Of a stretch of DNA of 64,000 bases, positions 10,641-22,730 are shown one piece after another; the stretch's first letter is position 1, and the number at the start of each line of letters is the position of its first letter. Position numbers and translations under genes: made by a program. The stretch is taken from contig JAYGXS010000004.1 in assembly GCA_036362985.1 (NCBI GenBank), positions 5,439,440-5,503,439 on the forward strand, given 5' to 3'. The DNA comes from Ligula intestinalis. Its lineage: Eukaryota; Platyhelminthes; Cestoda; Diphyllobothriidea; Diphyllobothriidae. Below the pieces are notes generated by a model that ran no database searches, had not been told where the DNA came from, and saw nothing but the letters and a program-made list of their open reading frames with translations.

Positions 10641-11980
10641 GAGACAGGGGACTCCCCTGTTAAACCACCGCGATAGGGCCACCTACAGTCGACCCTGGTA
10701 CTTCTCGGTTCCCCGTTAATCGTGCACACTGCAGGGAGCCCGGAGGCATGCAGCGTGTAAACTATAAAAGTGCTAAGCACACAACTGCGGTAGAAGATGG
10801 CAAGAGACTTATAAATTAGGAAAAAGTGGTCAATCGGTTCAGCATGGCCGTGAGAACTGCGTGAGCACGCGGCCTTACGCCAAACCCGCTCAGAGCGGAT
10901 TCCCAAGAGTCCGTTGGTGCAGGAATTGACCTAGGACAGGAGAGCGCTTCAGGAAGCTGATTGGCCGTTAGAGCGCTTGTGGACGTTGATCGGCCAGACC
11001 TTTCTCGAGTGCCTCTGTGCGCTCCAGCCACCCCAGGATAAAGGTTGCGCCTCGCAGGTGGAGAGGAGCCGAGCGGGTCGAGCGACTGTGCGACCAAGCT
11101 TGTCCCTACCAGATCATGTCTGTGGCATGAAGCGCTTGAAGGAGGTGGGTTGTAAAACCGCTACAGACTCACCTCTCGTTCATGGTTGACAGTTTGTTAG
11201 CAGTAGATATTCCTTCTCCCACAATAAAACCACCTCCGAGCGAACCTCAGCAACCAGTTTTTCCGCTAAAAAGGAGAAATATGATTCCGCTATGTGTCAA
11301 GACACAACTAAAATGACCAGAGATGCGGAGGGCGCAGGTAGCTGGCGCGGCCACCCCTACGAATGCCACCACAGTGGATTGGCCGCCCCTCTCCCCCAAT
11401 GCGCGCCACAAAAGCACCTAGGTGGGATCCTTCTTACGTGGGGCTGCCATAACGGCCACATTATCGGTTCTACCAAACCGATAATTAATACCGTAAAGAA
11501 ACTACGTATATTCGTCCGTGGAGATTGTGACCCACCAGAAACTGTGTTGAGAAGAAGATTTGATTGTGGACACACACAAGCCAGAGGCAACAAACACAGG
11601 CCACGCACAGGCCAGAGGCAACCATAACGCGTCAGATAGTGAAACCAAAAAAACCTACTGCCGTGGCAAGAAACGTCTCGAATCCTCCGTAAGATTTGTT
11701 GCAGTTGCGGACAAAGCAACTATGTCGGAGAAACCGGAAGACTTCTTATGACGTGAATCGCTAAACACGCGGCAACTGTGCGGATAAATTACATTGTTGC
11801 AGGGGGTTAAGTGAGTTTGTGGCTGGAGCCACACGACTTCTTCCCTCTTCGTTCTCCAAGCCCCGCTGACCCAAAGTCATGTGTCCTCACAAACAACTGT
11901 TTCACTGCTTTCTCTCACTGGCGTCCACGTCTCCTGAAGCTTGACCTTGCAGCTGCTTCTGGCTAATTGATAACAGTCGC
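10641..11980. other. Intergenic DNA, probably old repeats
   Basis: No gene recognised. Around 11570-11625 a short GCCAGAGGCAAC unit occurs twice in tandem. Confidence 0.4.
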
Positions 11981-11984
11981 TCCA

Positions 11985-12375
11985 GCCTCCCCAGTCCTTC
12001 AGCGTTCCGGTGTTACCCGGCGGTTGACCTCAGCTCATTTAGTTCCACACTTACATACGTGCACACGCATGTATGCGCACGCCCAGTTAGCCGTGCTTTC
12101 TTAAGTGCCATTCGATCACGAGAAGCCACGTCCACACAGCAGGGGGCTTTTGCAGGCAACATTTTATTGGGTAATTGCAACGCACCACTCACAGACCACT
12201 TGAACTTGCTTCACAATCCTACTTAAGCATCCGTCATCACCCCACACAACCTACAGTCCACACTCTCAGGCATGGCTGGACGAAATCAGGTTCAGCCCTG
12301 GCTTCGCCAGTGGCCACTGCCACATGAGACTGCAACTGAGAGTCCTGCATACAATAAACCTCTCATCAAGGTGAC
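11985..12375 (-). repeat. Interspersed repeat family B, near full copy
   Basis: Read on the minus strand it starts TTTATTGTATGCAGGACTCT, passes CACTGGCGAAGCCAGGGCT and TTGCAATTACCC, and ends near GAGCTGAGGTCAA. The same order occurs on the plus strand at 60003-60395, giving a roughly 390-bp unit. Partial copies are at 14745-14890 and 63480-63690. No coding potential. Confidence 0.75.
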
Positions 12376-12464
12376 TCATGCCTTTAACCTTCTACCTGGG
12401 TACTTCGACCTGATGATTGTAGTAATCCGAGTACAACCACAACTCAGACCGCCACAAGTTAAGT

Positions 12465-12560
12465 CCTGGCAACCGAGATCTTCAACCCCGGTTCCTTGGG
12501 AGAAGCGAAGACATGGGAGGCAAAAATGATAGGAACAGTTTATTGTGTACAGAATGAAAT
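12465..12560 (-). repeat. Family A terminal motif next to a family B start
   Basis: The minus strand reads CAAGGAACCGGGGTTGAAGA (family A end). On the plus strand CAGTTTATTGTGTACAGAA follows immediately, the same start as family B. The same juxtaposition near 24150-24245 suggests that A and B may be parts of one larger element. Confidence 0.45.
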
Positions 12561-13169
12561 GGAGAATAAGCAGAAGTAAATTGACTCGGAAGATTGCAGT
12601 CCGGCCACTTAGGCACAGGGTCCGGAGGGAAGCCGGCGCCGAAATTGTCACAAATACTTTAACCATTCTTCATGTGAATCGGTCATGAAAGGTGATTGGC
12701 CAGGTCGCGTAGGCAAGCGAAGGCACGTGCACACACCAACAGCAATCAGCATATACCTGGCCTAGATATATGAAGCACGTTAGTTTACGTGCCAGTGTGT
12801 ATCTGTTTTCTACCGAAAAGTAGCATGGCTAAATCCATGACGTCAAATCTGTGTGTGAGTGTTGGAGGCGCACTTGCGCGTACTGTATATGAGCGAGGTA
12901 TCAAGCCAGTGCCAAGAGTATGAAGCATTATCATTGGAATGCATCACCCGAATGTGAGCTTGCAGAGTGACTACAGGCAAATGGAGCTCCAAATCGAACT
13001 CGCTGCTCGCCTAGCCTCGAGGCGAACGTAGGTGATTTTGCATTGAGGCTTTTACGCGGCTAAATGTCACATACAGGATGCGTGAAACCGTGCCATCGAC
13101 GTTAACAAGGCCACCATTGACCACAAATGCATAACTTTCAAAGTAGATCCAATGGCAGCGGCGTACACA
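12561..13169. other. Intergenic DNA, nothing recognised
   Basis: No reading frame or repeat with a recognisable relative in the window. Confidence 0.45.
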
Positions 13170-13574
13170 GTCGGTACTGAAGTGCGTCCTTGCGAAGCGG
13201 CGAAATTATTACAATCTAGCCTCCATATATCATGGCAATGCTGCGTCTAAGGCACCTTATACAGTAGTATTAGTGCATGTTTATCAATGCTGGCAGGTTT
13301 TAAACTCTCACTTAGCACGCTTGTTTTGAGTAACTTATATCTGACTTAAATGAACGAAGTAAGTTTATAGGTAATAAGGCTATAGCAGATGCGATGATGA
13401 AACATGATGTTATTATTCTCTACAGGGTGTACCCACTGAATTAGACACAGTGTTTGACTAGCAGTCATAATTCATAGTCTTGGGCCTCCCATGGCCCGGT
13501 TTAGTTTAGACGACTACAAGCTCATTTGCTTGTCTTCTGATGATATTATGGGAATCTTCAATTAAATACGCTTT

Positions 13575-16035
13575 CTCTTTTGGGGTTTAAAGTCCGTAGA
13601 ATTAAGTTAAGTTTGGATAAGGTTAAGGATTAAGGTTTGGCTTGGCGTGGATCGTAGGGATAATGTAATGGCTAAATATAAATTTCCATTGAATGTAAGG
13701 GATAGGACATAGGAGTATCCAGCTACCTCTAGGTAGGTGGCACTGCTCTTCCACTCATGAGTTCTTGATATAATATAGATGTTGTGACCATCTAATTGCT
13801 GATGAATTAATTCGTGTCAGTTAGAAGATTACTTTTTGAGGCATAAAATTGGCAGTACTTAGTCTAAGTTGTCAAAATGCATGTGTACGGCCAGAGAGTA
13901 TTCGTCTTGGTTGGGGATAATGCTGTAGTGCTAGAAATATTTTAAGAAGCACTGACTTAACCCCAAACTCTTCATCCGACAGAGATGTAAGGGCACGTCA
14001 GTTTCTTTCCGTTCGGCGCAAAGCCAATACATATTTCAGGTATGACATAGCTCGTGTCTGTATCACCTAACTTATAGAAATGCAACAGTCATTTCATATA
14101 CTAAGGAGTGTTAACTGTATGAAAAAAACTAGTACCATCAATGGTGATATCATTACGACACCTACTTAGGTATTGTAAATAGTAATGTTGATACCTCATC
14201 CAAGTAAATTATCTGTTGCTGCAGGAGTAGTGATGTGCAATTGCTGAAAGTGATAGTAGTGATAGTAATAATATTGTTGACAGTAGATTCCAGTGATAGT
14301 AAGCAGATACGGATAACTAAGAGTAATAGCAATTACTAGTAGCATTGTTGATAAGGGTTAGTGAGGTTATAATAAAGTACTGCGCAAAATATTTTACAAC
14401 TGGGAGGTTACTGTAGTCCGTAGGGTTGCCGCAATATCTACAGAAATATGAAACCGGTTTCGCGTGCTGTTATGATGGCTATGGAGTACAGTAGCTGGAA
14501 ATATACCAGCCCGTCTAATAAGTATACCATGATAATTACTGCTGTGGGGGGAAAGACACACAGGGGAAACCCTTACTTGGATTCGCCCACCGATCGAGGC
14601 GGTTATCAGGGCGGAGGGACAGCTAGGCAATGCCTAACTCCGGCGAACCACAACTGAGAGCTGGGTGCCAGCTAAGGATGCTAGACGTAGCCAGCACCCG
14701 CAAGAGGGAGATTGTGCGAAAAGCCACGACCTTCACGTTGGACCCCTAACTGAACACCCCAACCCCCCTCTCACACACAACTCAGACACGTAGTCACTCT
14801 CAGACACGACTGAATGCAGTCAACACCAGCACTGGCTTCGTCAGTGGCCAATGCTGCCTGAGATATCAACTCAGGTTTCTGTGCACAAAAATTACCACCC
14901 TGTGGTAATTTCTGCATTTTATCTACGATCTGGGATTCTGTCTGATGATTGTAGTGCCCTAAGAACAACTGCTATTTAGACGCTACAAGTTCAATAAGCT
15001 CAGCGCTTCCTTGCAAAACTTTGTTTTTTATGCGGCACCGAGAAGTCGCTATAAAGAGCGGGTGACCTTGAAATGCCAAAGACTAAACCCTTTTACTGAA
15101 GGTCCAGAGGCGGGTGACAAAAATGAGCAACAGTCTGGGATCATGGCCCTATGAAAACAAACTGTAAACCCTTCACGTTATAGAGCGTACAGTAAGTAGG
15201 CAGAAATCTGCGTTTTCGCTAAAGAGGAACTTTGAAGACTAAAAGCTTGTATTTGGGACAAATAATTGTCTCAAGAGTATCACTTGGATTCATGATGAAC
15301 GAACGGATCACTAGATCGATAACAGTATTGCCTGAGACTTCGGATCCACGGTAGAGGAAAGAGAGTAACAGGTTCATTTTTGGACGCACAATGATTGGCC
15401 TCTGCGCCGTACACCTAGCACAACTAATTCGGTCAATAATGCTGACATCGTAAGTTGCTCGATGATTCTTCGAACAAGTACCTCCGCAAAATTGATGTTC
15501 GCCGTGTATCAAATTGGCATACAGCAAACTTTCCCCGCTTATAGGGAACGACTGTGACACTTCTATGATTTAGGTGGCACAGGCAAGAAATATGTCTTAC
15601 CTAAAATATGTTTCAGCATCGTGTGGAACGGATAAAAACTGACGTGTCCTTACATTTCTGTCGCATGCAAAGTTTGGAGCTAAGTCACTGTTTCTTGAAG
15701 TATTTCTCGCACTTAAGACTGGACCTGCCCATGCATTTCGACAACTAAAACTAAGTACTGTCAATTTTGTGCCTCCAAAAGTAATCTTCTAACTGGCATG
15801 AATTGCCTCCTCAGCAACTAGATGTTTACAACACATTTATTGTAAAAAAGCTCATGAGAGGAGGAGCAGTGCCACCTACCTAGAGGCAGCTGGATATTCC
15901 CATGTCCTATCCCTTACATTAAATGGAAATTTTTCTTTGGCCATTGCATTATCCCTACATTCCACGTCAAGCTTAACCTTAATCCTTAAACTTATCAAAC
16001 TTGATATAATTCTACGGGCCTTAAGCCCAACCCTA
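13575..16035. repeat. Inner fold-back hairpin 1
   Basis: Arms 13575-13890 and 15735-16035 are inverted copies, sharing CCTCTAGGTAGGTGGCACTG and GTTAGAAGATTACTTTT. The spacer holds GTGATAGTA-type short repeats near 14250-14310 and a family B fragment. Confidence 0.75.
14745..14890 (-). repeat. Interspersed repeat family B, partial copy
   Basis: It contains CACTGGCTTCGTCAGTGGCC, the family B core in reverse orientation, flanked by CTCTCAGACACGACTG. It sits in the spacer of inner fold-back hairpin 1. Confidence 0.6.
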
Positions 16036-16239
16036 AGCTTAAACTCGAGATCATAACATAAATATAATCACCTTTTGCCTGAAATCTAGGGCAGCAACAC
16101 GTGTACCATCAGCGATTCTTGTTCGCATGTACTGGTTACCATGCGCTCTCTCTAACACGTATATGTTGAATGAAAAAGAAACTCCTGAAAAAAGCGAAGT
16201 CCACCCCGAAATAGGTGTCAAATATCAGGCAACATTTAG

Positions 16240-17740
16240 AAATATGCGATAGGCTAATATGCATTTGTTAATCAGCATTGACTCATGTTGTGATACTAAT
16301 TATCGTGTAGTATATCCTGAAGTAATTTTTGGCATGCTAGGATTCGGGCTTTTTAACGAGCTTTGTTCTGGATCCGACGTGACCTCTCCATCGCCACGAA
16401 GATTCGTGTATGCCGTGCATCCATCAGGTCAGTCCTCCTGTATGGATTAGAATGCTGGGCTGTGCGCGCTGAAGATGAGCAAAGACTGGAGGTTTTTGAC
16501 CACCGATGCCTGAGGACGATCCTGCGAGTTTAGTGTACCAACCTCATCGCAAATGAGACAGTCCGCATCCGCAGTGATCGTATCATGAGGATACCTGAGG
16601 CCATTCAAGAAAGGCGACTGAGGTGGTTTGGACACGCTCTCCGCCGTTCGCCCAACGAGCTTTGCTATGTTGGCCTTGACCCACCGCCGCAGTTCACCTG
16701 GAAACGTCGAAGAGGAGGGCGACTAAAGACTTGGCTCGAACCGTCCGCCAAGACATGGAAGCAGTCCTTGGACCTTCTACCTCCGGTCTTCATCGCTGGA
16801 GAAGAGACTGGGTTGAGCTTTCCAGATCCGCTGCTGCCAATCGTCACGCATGGAGAGGAACCGTTTGGGACATCATCGAGGCCGGCTAGATCAGACATGA
16901 TCAAAGCTGTAACAAGTACAAGTAAGTACAAGTAAGTCTGACCACTAGCAAAACGTATATATTTCAAAAACTGGCTACTTAAGCAGTATGCCTTTTTATC
17001 ATTTATTTTGACTGCCTTCATAAATTCAAATATATTTTAGGAAAAACGTGCACAAAAATTATTTCTTGTACTTGTTTGATAGCAGATTACATCTTCTTTA
17101 AAAATTTTAATCAAAGAGAGGGTAGCTTTCGGTTTTAAGAAAGTTGCTCAAATGCCAAATAATTTTCTAAACTCATGAATTCGAATTCAAGGTTTACAAA
17201 CTGCGCACTGTGTACATCTTGTTTAAGGAAAAGTACATTTCGCCTAGAGTTTGAGGAAGAAGTGACATAGTAGTCATAAAATAGTGAAATAGATTTGGAA
17301 CATATGTTATGCGGTTTGGGCAGCGTTAATAAATTGATGGATACGATGTATTATAAATGAAGACCCCAATATCGTAAAAAAGTTCATAATAAGTAACTCT
17401 TTTAAATCCGAAAGCTACCCCTTTCTTTGAGCATAAAATTTAATGAAGGCGTAATTTGCTATCAAACAAGTACGAGAAATAATTGTTCGTGAATGTTTTC
17501 CATAGAATATATTTGAACTTATAAAGGCATTCAAAATAAATGTTACAAAGGCATACTACTTAAGTAGCCAGTTTTTACAATGCATGCGATTTGCTAGTGG
17601 TCAGAACGATGCTCGTTATAAAGCTCGCATACTATCATGACTGAAATAACTTCAGAATAGACTATAAGGTAATCAGTATCACAATTTGAGTCAATGCCGA
17701 TTAGCGAAACACTATCAGTCTTCGCATATGTCGAAATGTT
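16240..17740. repeat. Inner fold-back hairpin 2 (fold-back family copy 1)
   Basis: Left arm 16240-16370 plus 16940-17150, right arm 17400-17740. They share GGCTACTTAAG-type ends and TTCAAATATATTTTA. The loop contains TTTACAAACTGCGCACTGTG, also found in the copies at 26.3 kb and 43.3 kb. The left arm is interrupted by an RTE insertion. GGCTTTTTAACGAGCTT next to the arm also borders the other two copies. Confidence 0.75.
16371..16936 (+). mobile_element. RTE-like non-LTR retrotransposon, 5'-truncated insertion
   Basis: Encodes the C-terminal region of an RTE-type polyprotein in broken frames: SVLLYGLECWAVRAEDEQRL, then IQERRLRWFGHALRRSPNEL, then RRRGGRLKTW. It ends with the tandem AAGTACAAGT unit typical of RTE 3' tails. 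TCTG at 16367-16370 and again at 16937-16940 is the likely target-site duplication. The uninterrupted opposite arm (near 17610) shows the empty site as CGTTCTGACCACTAGC. Confidence 0.85.
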
Positions 17741-18129
17741 GCGTGAGCTTTGGCGTCCAAACTAACGAAGGAAGTGTCATGGGAGGCACAAGATTATGAA
17801 TAATGACTGCTAGCTAAACACTGCGTCTAATTCAGCAGGTTTGCCTCGTAGAGCATAATACCACTGCGTTACACGTGTTTCACCATTACACCTGCTATAT
17901 CCTTATTAGCAATAAACATACTTCTTTCATTTCAGTCAGATATAACTTGCCCAAAACTAAAGTGCTAATTAAGAGTTAAATATCTCCCAGTATTGATAAA
18001 CATACACTAATAATACTCTATTGGATGCATTAGACGCTGCATTACCATGATATATGGAGGCTAGATTGTGACAACTTCGCCACTGTGCAATGACGCACTA
18101 ACCAACAGAGAATAAATTTATCAACACAA

Positions 18130-18335
18130 GCGGTCAGGCGTAATAAAACCAAATACGTGTGAAGACCCATACTTTGGTTACTATCAGCGAGCAGGTAAGT
18201 AAATTTAATAAACTTTTCCGAAAATCACAGCTTAATTACACTAAGGAATTTAGCGGTTTTATAGAATCGCGGGCTGGTTGAGATGTCAAACTCAATCGAT
18301 TTTTTTTGTACCTGTGGTCTAGGTTCAAAGTTTTT
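18130..18335 (+). repeat. Direct repeat family C, copy 1
   Basis: About 200 bp sharing ACTTTGGTTA, CTAATTACACT-type and AGGAATTTTAGC-type blocks, in the same order and strand, with 20140-20330. Non-coding. Confidence 0.55.
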
Positions 18336-20139
18336 AATAGGTAAGAAGGACTTATATGGACCTCCAGGCGGAACAGGGGAAGAAGAACGCCCTATCACAG
18401 TTCTCAAGCTAAACCCGCGTATAATTTGAAGGAGGGCCCTAACATAAACTACAGATTAAATGCTCATCTTAAGCGGTAAACTATCCTAGAGTTTGGCCTT
18501 GCGGTCCACGCTTACTCTAACCTTCACTGTTAACATAACCCAAAATTTAATGAACGCTATGGATTATTTAATTTCAACTTATTTAATTGCAAACTTATAT
18601 CGCATATTCCTATACTCCACTTCAAATGTGGGGAAAATTCAGTTAAAGTCATCTACTCCAATTAGGGTTTTGTCACGAAAGGCTCACTACTATGTGTTAA
18701 CTTCTAATCATTGAGCCACCTATAAAAGCGTACAAACGAGGTGTTGTAAGCCGATATTTCATGCAACAATAATACCGTCCACTTGGATGAGATGTAGACT
18801 TGCTAGAGTGTATGAACTCTGGACACGTCCACGTTGCTAATGCTCACTGACGCATACAGGCATCGACATCGCTCGCAACTGCGAGCTGATGACCTTCAGT
18901 CAAGGTCATTGAGGTGCGTCTTTACTGGCTTACAGCCCTCGGCCAAGTGGAAAAACATCACACGGCCATATGCAATGCATGCAAAAACGGAGCTTGCTCA
19001 CGCAGATATTGCCACATCAACTAATCAGACTCTGTGGTGCTATTAATAAAATAACACAGACAATGGCCGAAGGTCTGTTGTCTAAACTTGCATCAGCATC
19101 CTTACTACGAAATCCGAAATCTGTGCTGAACAGAACTTCCGAGACGTAGGCATCTTCGCTGAGAAGGCAACGAACTGAACCTCGGAAAGTAAAAGAAAGA
19201 AGCCAGAGTTTGAAGTTGTTGACGAGCAGGGAGTTCTGTCTGAAGAGTCCACAGTTGCTGTGCTAAAAACACCTGTTATTGCAGATAAGGGCCCACATTC
19301 ACTGGCTCGTACCAGCGGAATAATAGTCAAAGAGTTACCATTTGTGTTTGTTGCGGGTCGTTAGGAGGAGAATTACCAGGAAAAATGTTGACTTTATCAG
19401 GTGAATGATCTCATTCAGGATAGGCTAGGGCACTCATGGCGCTTCCGCGTTAGCAGCAACTATCCACTAATCTCCCTTTATTTCTTCGCATCTTCCTGAT
19501 GCGACCTCCATAGATGTCACTGAATCATTTCGCCCTTGACTACCAGACAACCGCAGAACCGCAAGCCGGCAGACGGCGTCCGAAGTGAAGTCTGCTCGGC
19601 AGTCGTCAAATTAGGTCCTGTGTTAGTCGGCCTGTGATTGGCTGTTACAGAGACCGGAAACAGCGAGCTTTCCGAGCGCGCACTTCGACTTGACCTGGCT
19701 ACGTCTATGCTTCCCTATAACTACCACAAAGCGCCGCCATGTTTTCTCCATCAACATTCATATGATGCCTGGCATGACGCCATTCCTCAAACTTAAGATG
19801 CTCACACCAGAATTGCTGCACTAAGTGCTTACGAAGGAACTTAGGGTGTGAAAATTCATAACGGTTTTATACATAGAAAAGAAGCTCACAATGTAAGTAG
19901 AAATCAAAACAGTAAAGATATTAAGAACTAAATGACTGACAAACAGATCTGACTTGAAAATAGTGATTAACTTAAGCCCGTCAACAGGTAAATCTCATGA
20001 GAATTCTATTGAAAAAAAATATGTAAGCTGGTACAAAAACTGCACATAATACATGCACCTTGCAGCTGTAATCAGTAACTGGTGTTTATGACCGGCGGAG
20101 AACAACCTAACTATAACAATTGGCCACAGGAAATAGGAA
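18336..20139. other. Intergenic DNA, nothing recognised
   Basis: Short frames only. A GC-richer stretch occurs near 19440-19740 without recognisable features. Confidence 0.45.
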
Positions 20140-20330
20140 CGTATATGTGAAGAAGCCGGTACTTTGGTTAGTATCAGCAGGTAGTTACGAAAATTAAACA
20201 TATTCGCCAGGGTACCAAAGTCTAATTACACTGAGGAATTTTAGCAGGTCTGGAAAAAACGCTAGCTCCTTGAGACGCCAAATCCATTAGACTTTTTGTA
20301 CCTTTTTTCTTATTCTTCACATAAATATAC
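20140..20330 (+). repeat. Direct repeat family C, copy 2
   Basis: Diverged copy of 18130-18335 with the same block order. Confidence 0.55.
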
Positions 20331-20389
20331 GGCCCAGTACGCCAGTTCTTTATATATCTACAGCTTACATTCCGTTTAAATGGGTGAAC

Positions 20390-20590
20390 ATCGTGTTAGC
20401 TTCCGTGGGATTCGATTACACGCCAAGATGGGGGAGGCTTTGGTACAACTAACGCCCTAGTTAAGTCACCAAGCGCACATCTCCCGGATTGGTCCTCGTA
20501 GCTTACTTGACGACTGTGCTTGCTTTGTCGTAGCCTTGGCCTTGCTGACGCATGTTCAAATCTCACTGAGCCCGCCTTATTTTGTTAAAC
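20390..20590. repeat. Pair of tRNA-like fragments in opposite orientation
   Basis: The minus strand near 20430 carries a B-box-like GTGTAATCGAATCCCACGGA. The plus strand near 20552-20575 carries GTTCAAATCTCACTGAG. The layout resembles the inverted pair at 6.5-6.9 kb, but neither folds into a proper cloverleaf. Confidence 0.4.
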
Positions 20591-20639
20591 TGGGACAAAC
20601 CAGTTATTCGTTACTAGCAAAAAAATCCGGCTTCGCCCT

Positions 20640-21150
20640 AAGGCCACTCTGCCCATTATAGTTCCCTCATGAAGGCAAATGGGCTGTTCTGTGACATCAC
20701 GCAGTGTTCTATCCAGCGCTCCCAAATCCTAATCAAAAAAGCAGGTAGTCGTCGTAATGGATAAGGAGCATTAGTAACAACAGCTTCAGCAATGGTATTC
20801 TCCCACTTATCATCATTCTGAGGCATACCACGCATCGTTTCACGTATAGTATGATGAGACCTGAACATGAAAAAGCGCCAGAGCAACTAAAACTTGCTCG
20901 TAAAATTTGAGGAATGCAGCTAAAGTCGTATCTTTTGGGATTTTGAAGTTGATCCAAGAGGGATTCTTCCATAAAGTAAATCCGTTGGCCACTTTCCAGG
21001 TTGACACTTAAGTGCTCAATGGCCGGGGGCGCCGGATTTAGCCCTTGCTGCGTCGGTGGGGGGGGGATACTGGTTAATGTAGCCGCGACTACCTGGGCGT
21101 CAATTGTATGTGGGTCAGCGTGGAAGTAGGCAAAAAATTTTACGGTCAGC
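20640..21150 (-). mobile_element. Helitron RepHel fragment, internally deleted
   Basis: The minus strand encodes IEHLSVNLESGQRIYFMEES, which resembles the segment after the Rep domain of Helitron proteins. A one-base shift continues as DTTLAAFLKF and VSSYYT. The reading then jumps to DDKWENTIAEAVVTNAPYPL and LRRLPAFLI, the stretch just before the helicase. In intact Helitron proteins roughly 100 residues separate these two parts, so an internal deletion is likely. Neither the HUH Rep motifs nor helicase motifs are in the window. The copy is non-functional. Confidence 0.7.
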
Positions 21151-22022
21151 GAGTCTGTCTGAAACAGCTGATACGGAGCATAGGATAGACAGCTCGCAAA
21201 AGCGATTCCCAAGAGAGGCGGACAGGCACGCACCATAGTGCCGCTTTTGCGAACCATGCTATCGGCGAACAAACCTATGACTCTTGACGCCAGCCAATCA
21301 AAAGCGGAATAGGAACCCCACAGAACCACAAGATCGCTTTTATTAAGTATACAGATTGCTTAATTCCCCTACAAATTACAGGTATTATGTCCGACACATC
21401 AGGGACATATACTTAAAACATATTTCAGCATGGTATAGTCTAGAACTGTTGATTTTCCAAACGCTTACCTGCCGTTTTTTTGGCGGACTGCCTTTGATCA
21501 ATTCAAATTCATCATCGACTCCAGACGCTCTGGCGAATCTGTCCGAGTAGGGATCTCTGTTATGGGTTTTCGTCGTACATACTTGCATTTATTCGCTCAC
21601 TTCTATGGCATTTCCCTTTTAAAATAGCGATGACACTTATTCCTAGAGGAAGCCCTTTTTTAGCATTTTGTTGCTTTATCAGACGAAGTTTTATCTCTCG
21701 CTTTAAACGCAAACTGTCGTATAAGAGGTACCTTTCTGGAAGACTAGTGCAATGGCAAACGGTTGTCAATCGCCTCGTATTTTAACAAATGTCATAAGGC
21801 AACATCCAATCCAAGTCTAGGACCAACAGTTAAACGGTTTGTCTATGATAATAATCCTTCAAGCGCATATATCATAAATTTTACTAAATGCGCAATTTCC
21901 GGTTTCGGTCGTACAGGACTATGCCACTACGAAGCAATATAGCTTAAGAGCGAGATAGAGACGCTTTTACTACTTATATCTATCCAAGACCATCACGTTG
22001 CATTTACGAAAAACCCGTTTAA
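21151..22022. other. Intergenic DNA, nothing recognised
   Basis: No recognised coding or repeat content. It may include further decayed Helitron sequence next to 21150. Confidence 0.4.
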
Positions 22023-22274
22023 ATGCACCATTTCGGTAGTTCGGATGAACTTGTGGGAGATATTACGGGTATGGGCGAACATATCCCTACTCGACCTCCC
22101 AAGTTTCTGAATATCAGACTATGCGTCATGAAAACGTGTGAAGTGTTTGGCCTTCCAGGTGGAAGAAACACGTACGAAGATATTTGGAATAGTTGGCACT
22201 TTTGGCAGAAACAAGTTCTTCCTCTTAAGGAGCATGCTGTGAAAATGAAGGTTCTTGAGGCAAAACCATACTAA
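22023..22274 (+). CDS. Small ORF, unknown, low support
   Basis: An 83-codon ATG-to-stop frame with ordinary amino-acid composition, including two Trp and two Cys. I recognise no domain, signal peptide or membrane segment. It lies in TE-dense intergenic DNA with no visible splice context and may be chance or a fragment of an unknown element. Confidence 0.15.
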   Translation: MHHFGSSDELVGDITGMGEHIPTRPPKFLNIRLCVMKTCEVFGLPGGRNTYEDIWNSWHFWQKQVLPLKEHAVKMKVLEAKPY

Positions 22275-22730
22275 GTCACATTTTACTCACGAAGTATGGC
22301 TGATGTCCGTTGGTTTATCATTCAGAAACGGAATGGTAAAACTTCCTAGCCAAAATACGTTTATAATACATTGACAAGTACTTCTAGCGAAGTGAAAACA
22401 GCCTCATATTTTTAATTATTTATTCGTATTATTGAATTGAATTGAACTCGCGTGGTTTGAATTTTTGAGCAAAACCAAGGCGATTATATTTCAAACTCTA
22501 CACCGAAAGATACCGTCTTTGGACAAAAATTGGATTAAAAAACACATTATTTTTTAACGATCCCTTGTCCAATTTCCTTCGATACCCCCACTGTTCGACG
22601 AGGTAATTTTCTCCAAATCGGGCATCTCGCTGGAAATATTGGCTCGCCTACATAGCCTACTTGTCCCAATAAATCATATCAGGGTTCTGAGGAGTATCCA
22701 CGGACAGGCTGAGTCGTTATATTTATATAC
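22275..22730. other. AT-rich intergenic DNA
   Basis: Nothing recognised. A short ATTGAATTGAATTGAA tract lies near 22432. Confidence 0.45.

Larger units (their letters stand above)
13170..18110. repeat. Composite nested fold-back (palindromic) structure
   Basis: Outer arms at about 13170-13500 and 17760-18110 are reverse complements over more than 300 bp, sharing for example TAGCCTCCATATATCATGG. Inside are two further hairpins. One has arms at about 13575-13890 and 15735-16035 around a 1.85-kb spacer. The other has arms at about 16240-16370 plus 16940-17150 and 17400-17740 around a short centre. No transposase is encoded. It resembles a fold-back element or stacked MITE insertions. Arm limits are approximate because they were aligned by eye. 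Confidence 0.75.

Noticed and set aside
13170..18110. Assembly artefact as explanation of the palindrome
   Set aside because: Arms differ at many positions and have different internal insertions, unlike a mis-joined duplicate of one sequence.
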